NCBI RefSeq assembly: GCF_021134715.1
Contig: NC_060023.1
Location: forward strand, 12,090,001 to 12,154,000
Length of the DNA: 64,000 bases
DNA from: Daphnia pulex
Taxonomy: Eukaryota > Arthropoda > Branchiopoda > Diplostraca > Daphniidae
Direction of reading: 5' to 3'
Positions within the stretch are counted from its first letter, which is position 1. Each line of letters opens with the position of its first letter. The position numbers were made by a program, and so were the translations under genes. Shown one piece after another: positions 1 to 17,822 of the stretch. The notes under the pieces were generated by a model. It was given only the letters and a program-made list of their open reading frames with translations, did not search any database and was not told the origin of the DNA.

Positions 1-3000
1 TTTTTTTGTACTTTTCTCAGTTTGTTGATTCAAGACGCCGAAATATTTCCTTCCCTCCCTCGCTGGCTGCTCAACAAGTTCCAAACGTGGAAAGAAAAAT
101 TAATTTTGAATTTTGAATTTTTTCAATTTGGTAAGGAGAAGAAGAAATCCAGTACGGACCCGGTTGTTTAATATGCACAAAATGAGAAGGAGGAGAAATC
201 AAAGGATAAGGAGAAAGAAAGAGGGTGGTGGGGTGATATGTACATATGCTGTGGGCCAACTGATTCGTTGGGTCGTTTGGGTGTCATACTATCTAGCATA
301 TCCGTCCCGACATCAGATATCTCCTCGAATCCAATTACACCACCCACCAAAATTTTTCCCTTTTTTTTTTGTTTTCATTTTTTCATTTTAATTTTTCAAA
401 TTGAAAAAAAAAGAAAAATTTTAAATTTCAATTAAAACGCATTCCTCTTTGATTCTTTTTCTCTTCTATTCTATCGATAGCCAAAACCGGAAATTGGCTC
501 TAGCTGCTCATATCGATCGCTAATGTATTCAAATAGAAAAAAACAAATGACGCTGGTGGTTGGACCGATCAGCTGTGCCCAACGGTTCCAAACTTTTCCC
601 AAACGGCCAAATACGAATCGATTTTTCCTTTTTTCTTTGACTTTTTAGTCGGCCGTTTTTGTGTGTCAGTTGTTATCTTACGAGATTATCAACCATCAGC
701 TGACTGGGCCTTTATTTGTGTGTGTCTGTGTTTGTTTGGTGATAACCAAGTCAAACAAAAGTGGAGGGGGGGGGGGACTCAAAAACGCCAAAGTTAAATC
801 AAAGTTGAAATCCCCCCAAAAAATGTTGGAAAATGTTTTGAGTGTTTTACCTTGCGGATGATGGTGAGTGATCGGCGGAACTGTTTGCGGATGTGGTCGT
901 CTCTCCGTCGTGATTCTGCGGTGAGATCTTTCCGGCTAAAATATTCAATGAATTGAGCATCTCCATCTTTTGTCAGTTCTTTCTTTTTCTATAAGGAGGG
1001 GATCAAATTGGGGTTGAAGGCGTAACGGATGGCCAACAGACGACAGACACTAAACGGTGGCCGAACCGAACCGAATAAAAAGAAGAAGACACAATTTTTC
1101 TTTTGTTTCTTTTCTCACGCGTGGCGTGTCGTGTCCGTCGGCGGCGAGCAGAGAATCGAAATGAAAAAAACGGGAAAAAGAGACAAAAACGGCCAAAGTA
1201 AAGAGGATAAAGTTGGTTTGGCTATCAGCAGCAACCGAGAGAGTAGAGGCCGTCGAGATAACACGACGACAACGACAGTCGGACGATTTTTCGGTAAGGA
1301 GGGCCGGGGTGGGGTTGGGGGGGACCCGGAGAGGGAAATCACGTGACTCGGTTGATTGTCGCCGCCATTTGGGGAATTTGGGAAGAAAAAACAAAACAAA
1401 AACAACAACACCACCAACACTTTAACACACCACACACGCCACACACGGCACAGAGCAACACTTTTTGATTCGTCGGTTGGTCAGATGGTTGGTGGGGGGG
1501 AAATGGAAAACCCCCAAAAGTCACGTTCACGTTCACGCTGACGGTCACCGAAGTGAAAACATGACGAGTCCTCAAATTCTTCCTTTTTTTCTAATGACTC
1601 GACACTTTGGAGCCGGGACGACAACCAGAAATTGTTGGGTGTAGTAACGCGGACGAGCAAATACAGAAGAAGAAGTTGTTGAAACTGTTGTTGTTGTTGG
1701 GAGAGAGGAAGAGCCGAGAGAGAAGAAGAAACGTGTCCGTGTGCGTCGGTGGCGGGTGGGCGACTAAAAAACTGGGCGACTCGACTGCGATTCGACTCTA
1801 CACTATAGTACTCCCCCAGCCTGGCCCGTCTACGTAGTACCACCATGTCCGTCCTTTTTTTTTCCTAGAGAAGAGAGAGGAAACGGGTGGGGTGGGTGGG
1901 TGGAAGCTGCGGTGGTGGCGCTGCTGTCGATTCGCCCGCCAACATTCAAACAACTCTCCTCCTGATCCGCCCAATGTCAATTGCCTCTCTCTCCGTTTGT
2001 CTGTCTGGCGCATTTCTTGTCGTTTCTATTTGCTCCGAAATGTTTGAAGGAGAAGATTGTCAAAGGGCGAAAGATCGTAGCCTCTACCGTCATTTCTCCT
2101 TTTCTTCTTCTTCTTCTTCTTTGAGCAAACAGCAGCAGCAGACAAAAGAAGAGAAAAGAAAAGATCTTATCGCCCTGTGCACACATCAAGGCAGAGAGAA
2201 GAGAGAAGAGACACGAGTAAAGGCTAATACTGTTATTTGTTCGCAATCCAACTACATACAAGACAGAAAGAAAGAATCAAAAAAGAAGAAGAGAATAGAC
2301 GTGGAACAAGACAAAGTGGCGCGGGCCATTGGATTATTGACTTTTTCGACTCTTATCAATCGATCCATCGACTCGGCTGCTAGAGAAAACATCCTTCAAC
2401 TTTTACATCATTTCTATTCTCTTCTTTTTCTTCTTTTTAAAAAATCATTTCCTCCTCTTCCTTCCCCCTTTTAAAATTTGAAATGCAGCGACACGTTCGC
2501 CTCTAAAAACAACGGGACGATAATCAAACTCACAACAACTTAAAAAAGAAGAAAATTTGAACCGGCGCACATTTTCTTGTTTTGTTTCTTTCCCCCTTTT
2601 TTTCGATTTACACACAAAGTCACGCGCAAAGGCAATTCTCCTTTTTTTAATGCAACGCATTTTATTCAGACACTTTCTCTCTTCCCCTTGTTTCTTATGT
2701 CACGTCAAAATCCCGTAAGAAAGAAAAGAAATAAAAGGAAGAGGGGGGAGGGGAAACGGACGGACCGCAAACATCCGCCCGACAGTGACGTCACATTTTT
2801 CGCACCGAGACCCACCGACCACCCAAGAGCCGCCCAAAACAAATTTCAAACTTTTAAAAAAAAATTTTATTCAAGTTGATATACCTGGTAATTTGATTGA
2901 CGTTGAAATTATTCAGAGAATCTCTTTGTAACCAAAAAGATGGAAAATAACAGAATAGAGGTTTTTTAAGAATGAATTCGGTCGTCATGTCTAAATGATG

Positions 3001-3587
3001 GCATCAGTTTTAACGACCCGACGCCATCAAACAGCAGGTGAACTTTTCTTTTCTTTTCTCAAAAAGAAGAGAAGAGAAAGAGAGATATGGACAGTTATTC
3101 CGTGTGTCTTGTTTGTTTAGAAAAAGAGATGGGAAAAGGTGTTGTTTGGAGGGGACTGGGCTGGGCTCTGGGCTCTTATTTGTTCCTCCATTTCGGCCGC
3201 GCGCCATCTCTCACCCGTCGCCCGGCGTGTGTCAACATTTCACGACACACATTTTCTCTTTTTCTCATCAGAATAGGACAAAAAAAAATTGTTTTTCTTT
3301 CTTTTTCTAATTTTTCTGGAGGGGAAAAGGCCCAGCATCAGGAAATTTCATTTTTGTTGTTGTTGTTGTCCTAAATGAAAAATTTGGGCGGAATCACACG
3401 GCGGTCAGTTTTTTCGGGTGTCGAATTCAACCTGTTTTTTTCATTTTTCATTTTCTGTTTCAACTGGCGAGTGACACGAGATCTGCCGTCATCCACCTCC
3501 CTCCTCTCTACTCCCCCCCCCCGTGGAAAATAACAAAAACATCCAGGCAGGTCTGCTGATTTCCCGACCCGCTACACCTACGCCCCA

Positions 3588-3605
3588 CACACACACACAC
3601 ACACC
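3588..3605. repeat. AC dinucleotide microsatellite
   Basis: Perfect CA/AC run followed directly by a C-rich stretch. Simple repeat in noncoding DNA. Confidence 0.85.
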
Positions 3606-4102
3606 CCCCGTCAATATTGAATTACACACCCAACTCCCCCCCCCCCCAACCACCGTAGGAAATAAAAATTAAAAAAGAAAAAAAAAAACACAAACGTCAA
3701 AAAGGTTTTCGGTTTCAGTGTCCCAAAGTGGATAGAGAAGTGGAAGGGGTAGTAGTAGTAGTAGTGGGGAAGGTGGAGTCATCCGGCGGATGAGACTCGA
3801 TTCCGATACGTTACGGATGAGAAAACCAAAAGTCACCGCAAAACAAAACAAAAAAAAACCTCCCCCCAAAAAATTTGAACTTTTCGAATCAAATTTTGTT
3901 GAAACTTTTTGGCTGGGAATTTCCCTCCCCCTTAAAAAAAATTGTGGGCCGGGAGTCCAACAGGTTCGGGACACCCTGTTGTTCTTTTTTTTTTGTAGAT
4001 TTGGTTAATGCACGTGACAACCCTCGCCCTGAAAGAAGAAGAAAAAACAAACCCAAAAGAAAATCCGCCCACAAACACACACACAAACACACAGGGAGCC
4101 GC

Positions 4103-4134
4103 TGGATGGATGGATGGATGGATGGATGGATGGA
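4103..4134. repeat. GGAT tetranucleotide microsatellite
   Basis: About seven uninterrupted GGAT units, with a shorter copy of the same repeat at about 4257-4270. It gives rise to the spurious WMDG-type reading frames nearby. Confidence 0.9.
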
Positions 4135-4404
4135 CTAACGTCGAGTTGTTGATCCTTCCCAACTTTTCTCTCTCTCCCGGCCATTCCCCCGTGAAAGAAA
4201 AAAGGAAGGGGAGAGGAACACGTTCCCTCACTCTGTAGAATAAAAGAGGAAGGGTAAATGGATGGATGGATATCGATTGTAACGGTGGTGGTGGTGGCGG
4301 CCTGGGCTCCTGCTGCTGCTCCAACAACAACAATAACAACATCCAATTTCACGCGTAGCCAATCTGACAGACACGAGAGAGAGAGAAGTCTGTGCTGGCC
4401 ACCA

Positions 4405-4418
4405 GTTTCCATGGCAAC
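4405..4418. promoter_or_regulatory. RFX X-box-like palindrome
   Basis: GTTTCCATGGCAAC is two half-sites around AT and matches the RFX consensus GTTNCCATGGNAAC at every fixed position. RFX factors drive cilium genes. No target gene is visible next to this copy, so function is inferred from the motif only. Confidence 0.35.
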
Positions 4419-7400
4419 CCAACTGGACTAACTGGACATTTCCAACAAGGAAGAGAAATCATTGGGAGCCAATCCCAAATCGAATTTCACCAGAAGAAAA
4501 TGAAAAAGAAGAAGAAGAGAAAAGACCCTTAACATTTCCCCTGGCGGCCATCTAAGGAAAAAAGAAGAAAAATCAGGATCGATCCTGGTGGTGCGCAGTT
4601 TCTCTGAATGAGAAGAAGGAGCCTGGACTTTGTGTGCGACGTGATGACGATAACAAGCTGCTGCCCCCTACTCGTGATGCTTGAGCTATATATGGAAAAT
4701 AGGAGCTGGAGGGAGGGGGGAACAGCCAATCAACTTTGCTCATTTTCGACCAGAAATTTAATGAAGTCGAGGGAAATCACGAGACGGACTGATAAAGCCG
4801 GATTCATCCACTCCATTCCATCTCCCCCCTCCCTCTTGAACAACAAAAAATAAAAACTGGACACGTTCCAAAAGAAGAAGAAAAATAAAAAAGGACAAAC
4901 GTGGAAATCCTTAACGAGGAGAAGAAGAAAAAGACGATTAGGATCGACTGGTACACCACCAAATGGCCAATTAGAGACCAAAAAAAAAAAAAACAACTTT
5001 TTTTCCAGGGTAGTACACAACATCCGTCTAATAATCAGGAGGGAAAAGAAATGTAACGGGAATTCATTTCCAGAAAATGTCGGTGTAGGAAAAAATCGAT
5101 TATTATTCAGGACGAGAGAGGAAGGCCAAGTTTTTGATGATGGTGGAGGAGGAGGGGAAATAGTAGTTGCACTGGTGGTAGCAAGGGATGGGGGGGGGGG
5201 GGTAGATCTTCTCTTCCGGATGAAAAATCTCCTCCATCTCTCAAACTACATGGCGGCTGAGCTCTGGAGCAAGGAGCAAGGAGGTATAAAAGAAGGAGGA
5301 GGAGGAGGAACTGACGAATAAGATGTGCATCCGCATCCAACTGGATAAAGTTTTTCTTTTTCTTTTTTGTCTAGGGCGGATGGGCAAAAGACTTTCTATA
5401 ATAAAAGCCGTGGCTGCCTGGCACTGCTGGGTGGTATAATACATATAAAAGGGCGGAGGAGGAGGAGGAGGATCGATCCGGATCTTTTTTCTTCTTATTT
5501 TTAAAAAAAAGGGGGGGGGGGCACATCATCAGCTGACGTTGTTATTATCCCTCTCGGTACGATCCATGTTGTTGCGGAGGAAGAAGAAGATCTTTTTCCT
5601 TTTTTATTTCTTCCACCGCGACTGTGCAATCTGGATTTTTCAGCCCTCCTCCCAACGGATGGATGGATTACAACCGCTCATAAAACCCCAACCGAAAAAA
5701 GACTAGTGCCGGATTTGACTTTTTCCCCTTTTTCCATATGTAAAAAAACCTTTTTCCGGCTACTACACCAGTCACGACGATGAACTCGTCTGACTCTTCC
5801 GGCATCGTTAGCGGCGGCCCATCGAGAAAAAATAGGGGAAATGAAAAACACAACTCCGCCCTTTCCCCCCCTCTTGAGAGAGAAAGTTGGGTGTGCAGTT
5901 ATTAATAGGAGCAACAACAACAAGGGCGAAATGAACAAGAGTACTTACCGTGTTGTGCGTGCGTCTCAAGTGTAAACATAACAACAACTGTACTCTACGT
6001 TTAGACTGGGCACAATGTTCCAAGGAGTAGTAAGGGGGGCGACGGCCAGTTCAAATGAGCAACTCCCGCCGGACCACTCGACACCCTCCCCTACTCTTTT
6101 CAAGTTGCCCGTCTATTCAACGGGAAATCAGAGAGAGAAAACTCGTCCGCCCAACTAACCTGTGGCCATTGCAAACCGACACCGACGACTGGACGTCACA
6201 AGATTTTCCGGGCCGGGATACCGCGCGATGGACCTCGTGGCCAACAGTCACGAGGATTCCCGATAAAAAACTAAAAAAGAAATTTAAAACAAAAATAGGA
6301 GGAGCTTTTTAAAAGGGGAAATTTCATTTGACAAAGGTGTGAAAACGAAGTTTACCTGTCGGGGTCGTTGGTAATTTCATTGGTCCGGGGTCCCTGGTCG
6401 AATGAAATTGACAATTAAAATGGGAAGAAGAAAAAATCTAATGAAATTAGCGATGATCTATTTACAAAAGTTTCGTGTCCCGACATGTTTATGATTGGAT
6501 ATTCGGTGTGTGTGGCGAAAGTGTGCGCCAGAGTCTGCCAGTGGCGTCGCCGTCGTCGCCTAAGAGTGTATCGATCGGCCAGGAGAGGAGGAGTCTGTTG
6601 ACAAGCGAACGTCGCCACAGGAGCTGACTGGGCTCCTTTTTTCTCATCTCACGAGAGGGTCGTATCGTCTATACAGCCGAGTCGGCAATTTTCTTTTTTC
6701 TACCCAAAAAAGAAGAAAAAGGAGTTTTTGCTGCTGCGGGACTATTCCGGAAACTGCCGTTGGGTCTTTGATTGCATCCGTTTCACATTCGCCCAGATTT
6801 CTTTTCTTTTTTCTTTTTTTGGTCAGCCTGTGAAAATGAATCAAAAAGATAATTGCATTACAAGTCGTGTGCACACGGGGCAAAATACGGGGGGAGCAAC
6901 TCAATTAGAGACTTGATGGATGGAAACGTCACAGATTTTTCTTCCTTCCTTCTTTTTTCCTGGACGAATTCATTGGGGAATTGGCGGTGGTGTGTCTGAT
7001 CAACTTTTCTTCCTCCCCCCCCCCCCATTCCCGCTGGATGCTGCCGTAGAGAGCCGCAACATCAAACGGAACGATGACACAGACAGACACACAAAAGAAT
7101 TGCAACTCGGCGGGCAATTAAGTGATGGCCCACTTATTCCCTTCGTTCCAGCTGATGGGGGAAATATCTCAATCATCCGTCAATTGGCGGAGGGGAGACA
7201 GACACATCAAAAGATGAGGAGGCCACCGATCTCCTACTACTCCTACACTGCATTTTGGTCGGATGAGAGACGTGACTGACATGTGTGTCATTATCGACTC
7301 GGCAGCAGCTCAATAACACGTGCCACAATGTCCGTCTTCTTCTTCTATAAAGAAAAGATCTGAAAAAAATAAGAAAAATGAATCAAATCAAATCATAAAA

Positions 7401-8212
7401 ACTGATTGGGAGAAAATAAAGAAAAATTCAATTCACCCGCCCGGAAGGGAAATCGATTCTTTTGTTAGGATTGGATGCAATCGCCATGACAACCGAAACT
7501 CGGCTCCCTTTCTCCATCCTCCATCCTCCTCCTGTTCCTGCTCCATTACATTATTCAAATCCTCGCTTCGTCGCGCGTCATTACGTAGTCGACGCTGCAA
7601 AGTACACGAACACGACAATGCTCTCTCTCCCCTCCCTACCGGATATTTATATCATCTCCCCCCAGTCCAGGGTCCCCACCTGACCCTCCCTCCACCGCAT
7701 TTAGATTTGAAAGATTTAGATTTGAGATTACATAAAATAAAAAAGGGATGGATGAAAATCTAATGGCCGATGAAATCGACCCCGTGTCTTATTGATTATT
7801 GATGGACTTTGACAAAAGTCGGAAGAAGAAGAAGCTGCGTGATGGGGGTTCTTCTCTATCTCTCCGTTTGATGTGAACTCGAAAGTGTCGCTATGGAAAC
7901 GGTTGGATATATATACACCCACCCTCCCTTTTCAGTCCAAATGGAACACGCGAAAGAACTTGGTTGGTTGCGCTGTTGACATTTGGATTTCCGATTGGAG
8001 GGGGGGAGAGAGTCTACAGTGGTAGCAGACGGTTGTACTACATTATTGAAAAGGGCCATCATCATTAACATCTCGGCGAATCGATAAGAGCTGCGACGAC
8101 AGCGACTCGTAGCGGCAACCATCAATCTACCCACCCACCCATCCTCATCTAATAAATTCATCTATCAATTATTAAAAACTCTAAACTTGATATGGAAGAC
8201 TAAAAGGGGGAA

Positions 8213-10257
8213 TCATTTACTACGGCGGATTATGTATCGATCGAGTTTCGTCTGGTGACAAGTGGAAGAAGAAGATGAGCTGGGCAACACCAAAGAAGTG
8301 GTTGTTGCGAGTGGTGGTGTTGTCTCAGCTGGAGGGTAGAGAACTTGTTGATTCAAACATTCGTCGATGTGGCTGTTGAGGGCGACTTCACCGTCCTTCG
8401 TCCGCCACGAGTGGCAAACCGGACAGGTGAATAAGAGAGACGCCAAAGTCGGATCCGGTTCCGAAGAGGAGGACAGCACTTGTCCGTCCTCCTCCAATTT
8501 CCTCTTCTTCCTGGCCGGACACTCGACGGCCAGTAGTTCGCTCAGAGTGCGCTGCTTCCGGCTAGGCTTGTCATTTCCGGTTCCAGCTGACGACGACGGC
8601 GTCAATTGTGACATGCGAACACCCAACAGTCGCAAGTTCAACCCGGACGGCAGCAAACTGGTGGCCGCTTTGGCCATCACACCGCCATCTCCCGTGTAGC
8701 CCGTCAACTGCGTGATCCGCGTCTTCACGTCAAACTTGTCCGTCTTGTATTTCAACGTCACTGATCGACCCAGCACACCGTGACGTTCCAGGTCTTGGGC
8801 CAAATCGGCGCTCAATTGACGGATAATGTCGCACAATTCGTTACGATCGCTGGTCGACCGGAACGTCGTCTCGCAGCTCACCGATTTACGTTCACGTTCA
8901 GATCCATCGCCCTATGCCACACAATTAAATCATTACACAAATAAATGAAATTGATATTTAAATGTTTTGAGGAAACTCACGCCACCACCGCCGGAACCGA
9001 TTCCCAGAGCGACCCGCAAGAAATAGTCGTAACTGGACTCGCTGAACAATAAGTAAAGCAATTCCCGATGATTCCACAAATCTCGACACGTGGAGATGCC
9101 CAACGAGCCCAAGAGCTGCTCCGTCACGTTGCCAATGCCGCTGATCTTGCGGATGGGCAAGTCCTTGATGAACTCGTCGACCGCCTCTTTGCTGTTCTCC
9201 AAAATGAATTGGCCGTTGGGCTTGTTCTTGTCCGAGCACACTTTGGCCAGCATTCCTGCAGATAAAAAATCAAGGGTTTATCATTAGCAATTGGATTCAA
9301 GGGGCCGCGCACAATTCAATGGACCGTTGGGTGCGATGCCAGCGCTGGCCGTTAATTGGGTCGATTCCAAGATCTTGGCCCTCATCTCCTCAACAGCTTC
9401 CGAGGCCGTCATCTCGGCACCAGACTCTTTACGAGCGCAGAGAAAGTCCGTCAGGTCCAAATAAGCTTCGTCCAGCGAAGCGGCGCTAAACTCGGGGTCG
9501 TAATCGGCAAACACTTTTTGCACTTGGCGACTCACTTCCGTGTACTTTGGGAAATTGGTGGGGACAATCACCAGCTCAGGGCACAATTTTTTGGCCTGCG
9601 TTTAAGAAAGACTTGTTGTGACGATTGATTAAACAAATTTTAAGGAGAAATCATACTATGAATCCAGGCATGGCTGCTCTGACGCCAAATCTTCTGGCCA
9701 GATAATTGGATGTAGTCAGCATGGATGAAGAGCCAACTGCAATGGGTTTAGTCCTTTAATGTACAATAATGATTTCGATACAGCTTAATGTTGTGAAATG
9801 GTTAATAATACTTCAATTCTGGGCAATCTCTCATTTCAACAGCAGCATAGAAGGCATCCATGTCCACATGCACCATTGTGCGAGACAAATCCCTCGTCAG
9901 CTCAAGTTTTTGAGCCAGACTGTCCATCTGCACTCAACGAATACAATTAACAATCTACTTGACATTAAACTTGAAAAGTTATACTTTGGCTCTGGCCATT
10001 TTCTTCTGCTCTTCAGTCAATTTGGCACAAGCTGCCTTCAAATTAGCAATCTTGGCATCAATTCTTTCTTGATTTTTCTGCTTGTGCTGATAAAATTGAG
10101 AACCTTTGGAAGCCTCTTCAATGATTTGATTAATTTTAGCTGTATCCAATCCTTGCATCCCAGCTTTGTGATCGTTCAATTTCATGATACCCAAGTTCTC
10201 GTGGGAAGAATTACATTTTCGGGCACCATCGTCGCCCATTTCAACACGTTTCTCCAT
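8213..10257 (-). CDS. PolK: DNA polymerase kappa (Y-family translesion polymerase)
   Basis: Spliced minus-strand gene. The N-terminal exon (10257-9985) has the kappa-type N-clasp, including [20 protein letters not shown]. Exon 9927-9812 carries the first catalytic motif [14 protein letters not shown]. The exon from 9753 to 9657 carries [20 protein letters not shown], and the next, from 9595, carries the acidic pair in [12 protein letters not shown]. The thumb has helix-hairpin-helix residues [19 protein letters not shown], followed by the little-finger region. The tail has one UBZ-type C2HC finger (CPVC...HIDEC) and ends [13 protein letters not shown], a degenerate PIP-like box. The family inserts bases opposite bulky minor-groove lesions and extends mispaired ends in the nucleus. 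Vertebrate kappa has two UBZ fingers; I see one. The start at 10257 is preferred because the upstream in-frame Met at 10299 is close to the promoter; Met at 10239 is also possible. Confidence 0.93.
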
Positions 10258-10495
10258 CGCTGGTTTTAACGGAAATGATGGGATTTGGCGCGCGAGCACG
10301 AGATTGTACTATTTACATTGGACATGGCGCCATCGAGTGGCAATTTTTGAAAACAAGTTTGGTGACATCTGGTGTCGATTATTGTAACTCGTTTTGGAAA
10401 CGAATTGTAGACGACAAAGTTCGTTTTGAAACCACTAGCTGCATTTGTTAATCAAAAACTTATTTCTCGCCGTTGCTTCTTTTTAGGAAGCAGAA
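10258..10495. promoter_or_regulatory. Bidirectional promoter between PolK and PRP16/DHX38
   Basis: The two start codons face away from each other across about 240 bp, so both genes probably share this promoter. No TATA box stands out. It contains the palindrome ATGGCGCCAT at 10324-10333 and, on the minus strand, a CTCF-like sequence CCACTCGATGGCGC at 10327-10340 with one mismatch to the core. Confidence 0.55.
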
Positions 10496-15271
<4,776 letters not shown>

Positions 15272-15484
15272 CAGAAATCAATAATTTTTCTTTCTTATTT
15301 TTAAAAGTTTTTGATTTGTCATCTTAATGCGAAAAATTGTGAAATTACAAAAAAAACAGTGTTATTTTTTAATAGTGCTGGCTACACATTCAATTGGGGT
15401 TCTGGAATTCATTATTAGACTTACGATGTTCTTAGTTAAGCTCACGAACAGGTGTCAATACCTAGGAACTGTGGTGAACTTCTC

Positions 15485-17216
15485 TTATTTTCTTACAGTT
15501 TGGTCGTAAGCCTTTTCTTTGTGTATCGTCATATCTAAACCGATTTTTTCGTCGGCAGGAGATACTCGATGGAGATCAAAGTATCGTAGGACGATGTACA
15601 GCAATATAGTGATGGATAATGACCAAAGCATGATCACGATTCCACCTCCAGCGTTAATCAGTAAACCCTGTTAATGTTAAATTGTTGGTTAAAAATCGTT
15701 AGTTTGGCAAAGCCGAATGTTAAATTCTATACCCAAGGAGAGCTTTTAGATGGATTGGTCAGTAGCCCATCATCTTTAAACAGAGGCACGCTGAGAAGAC
15801 CAGCATATCCGCCGCCAAGTTGAATTGCAATTCCATCCACCACGTCATCCACTGTCGTCATTTGTAAGATGCTTAGATTTTAGTCAATGGTAATAAAAGT
15901 AAAAGTATTTTGCCTTTTAGTTTTTCCACTATCGCCTGAATGGCCAAATATAAGAGGTAGGACAGAATGCCCAGTGCAAAAGCGCCGCCACACTGGAATT
16001 GATTACATCCTGCGCATATGGCAACCTATGGAATCCGGAATTAAATTCAATTTTCAATTTCAAAATATACGAATCAGGAGTTACCATTCCGACAAAACTT
16101 CCGTTAACGCAACTGGAATAGTTCCAGTTCTTTTTGGACCGGTCCACTATGAACCGGTGATAAATCAGTCCAGTCACAGCACTTGTCATGGCGCATATGA
16201 GTGTGTTGATTGTGACTTGTGCAATAATCGGTCCATCTCCCGACTGACTAATGGATCCTTGGGATCCTGCATTGAAGGCAATCATCCCAAAGAGAAAGAT
16301 GAATGCACCTAAAATCATTTGCTGTAAAAAAATAAACAATTAAATGGGCGGTCTAATAAATGGCTAATTTTAGTTTGAAAAAGACCGGCACTGAGTGAGG
16401 TGAAATAACGACTCTACGTTGGCCGCCAGACTCGTAGCGATCCAGTCGTGAGCCAGTCATCCAAGCAGCTGCCAAACATGTTGCTCCGCTCATGGCGTGA
16501 ACTACACCACTAAAAGCGAAATCGTCGAAACCCAACCGACTGAGCCATCCGTTTTTGGTCGCCACCCAATGCGCTGCAATCGGATAAATGAATCCTGCCG
16601 GCACAACGATAAAAATGGAGTAGAAATCCAAATGAAAACAATAAAAATTTAGATCTAACCAGAAGTCAACGCCGTGTAGGACACAAAAGCGACGGTAGAG
16701 GAGCGTTCGTGCACCACTCCCGAAGGGACGGATGACGCAACCGCAGCAAACGTGTACTGAAAGAAACACTCGGCCATCATCTCGTCGGGCAGATCGACCA
16801 GGGCAAAGTATTGAAATCCGCAGAAACTATTACCATCGCCAAATGATAGCGCGAAGCCGGTGAGAAAGTAGGTCAGCGAGCTAATAGCTAACGTCGTAAA
16901 AATGAGTTACTTTTCATTTGATACGGAATAAGTATACAGTTCCATCTCACTTGTGTTGATAAATTTGCGAAAGGCTACGCTGACGACATTCTTTTGGCGA
17001 ACGGTTCCCGATTCATAAAGGAAGAATCCCGGCTGCAAAACTAAAATGTTTTAATTACAAACTGATTAAACAGAGCGAAGATTAAAGTAGAAATGAATAG
17101 TTACAAAAGACAAAGTTGCCCATGATGATAAGAAATAAATCGTCCACATTCTTCTTAAGGTTCTCCAATTCCTGTTGTTCGACCAACAGTAAAGAGTAGG
17201 TTTCGTTCACCACCAT
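15485..17216 (-). CDS. Amt: Ammonium transporter, AMT type (copy 1)
   Basis: Minus-strand spliced gene. Start MVVNETYSLLLVEQQELE, then a first membrane segment with FLQPGFFLYESGTVRQKNV, the classic AMT TM1 signature. Further hydrophobic helices include LSFGDGNSFCGFQYFAL and the YHRFIVDRSKKNWNYSS region. The first twin histidine is present in FAFSGVVHAMSGATC. The block that normally holds the second twin histidine reads VDDVVDGIAIQLGGGYAG, with Gln in its place. The C-terminal cytoplasmic tail runs from YFDLHRVSPADEKIG to VRK. AMT proteins move ammonium or ammonia across the plasma membrane as trimers; in aquatic crustaceans the expected roles are ammonia excretion or sensing. Neighbour 17823-19651 is a tandem paralogue on the same strand, so the pair arose by local duplication. 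Confidence 0.9.
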
Positions 17217-17822
17217 CTTCCAACTCGAACCTATGGTCAACTCGCGCTAATTGCAAGATCTCCAGAGTTATTGTCTATTCGGTAACGCATCCACCCCATT
17301 TTCCGCTACATCATTGACGTCAGAATCCATCAACTGAAATAGAAAAGGATATGACGAAGGCGACTAGCCCATAATTAATGAATCAAGTCTTGATATTACA
17401 ACTTTTCAAAAAAGAATATACTCACCAAGGAAACTTCTGGACGCCACAATATGCTCCATTCTATAAATGATTGATCAGAGTCATACCTACCTTCTGACAA
17501 CTCGGTACCTGATGTCAGCTTGTGGCACACCACAAATAAAATATTTATTGAATCAATTAATCTAAGATATGTGGTTCCGTTCTATTTCTAGTTGAACTGA
17601 ACAACAAGCACAAAGTGCAAAAACAACTTTAACCGAAGTCGTCTATAAACTACAATCGTTCCTATTTTCATTTCTTGCGTTGGCGGAAATACATTTTTAT
17701 CGTGTTCGACGATTTATTCCATCCATTGAATGGGAACGCTTGGCTGGTCGGACAATCACTAGGACACAAGTTAATTGGATGAATACACTTGCAAAAATTA
17801 AAAAGGAAATGAATTATTTTAG
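17217..17822. other. Spacer between the two AMT copies
   Basis: About 600 bp with 5' flank of copy 1 and 3' flank of copy 2. It contains a possible noncoding 5' exon for copy 1 but no clear coding sequence or strong promoter element. Confidence 0.5.

Larger units (their letters stand above)
1..8160. other. Low-complexity noncoding block, no supportable gene
   Basis: No open reading frame here has domain character; the longer ones are translations of purine or pyrimidine tracts. The block holds GAA/TTC and GGA tracts, homopolymer runs (a 13-G run near 5190, C runs near 3518 and 3640), an AC repeat near 3588-3605 and a GGAT repeat near 4103-4134. Weak minus-strand donor-like sites occur near 5950 and 6356, and TATA-like boxes near 5284 and 5444. 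It may be the 5' region or first introns of a gene to the left, but the sequence does not prove this. Confidence 0.5.

Noticed and set aside
1887-2474. 195-codon open frame in the first block
   Set aside because: Composed of translated purine/pyrimidine tracts, with no domain or splice support.
3932-4412. Two overlapping minus frames
   Set aside because: They translate the GGAT and GTT repeats.
5284-5460. TATAAAAG boxes as a promoter
   Set aside because: No initiator at the right distance and no gene downstream, so not listed as a promoter.
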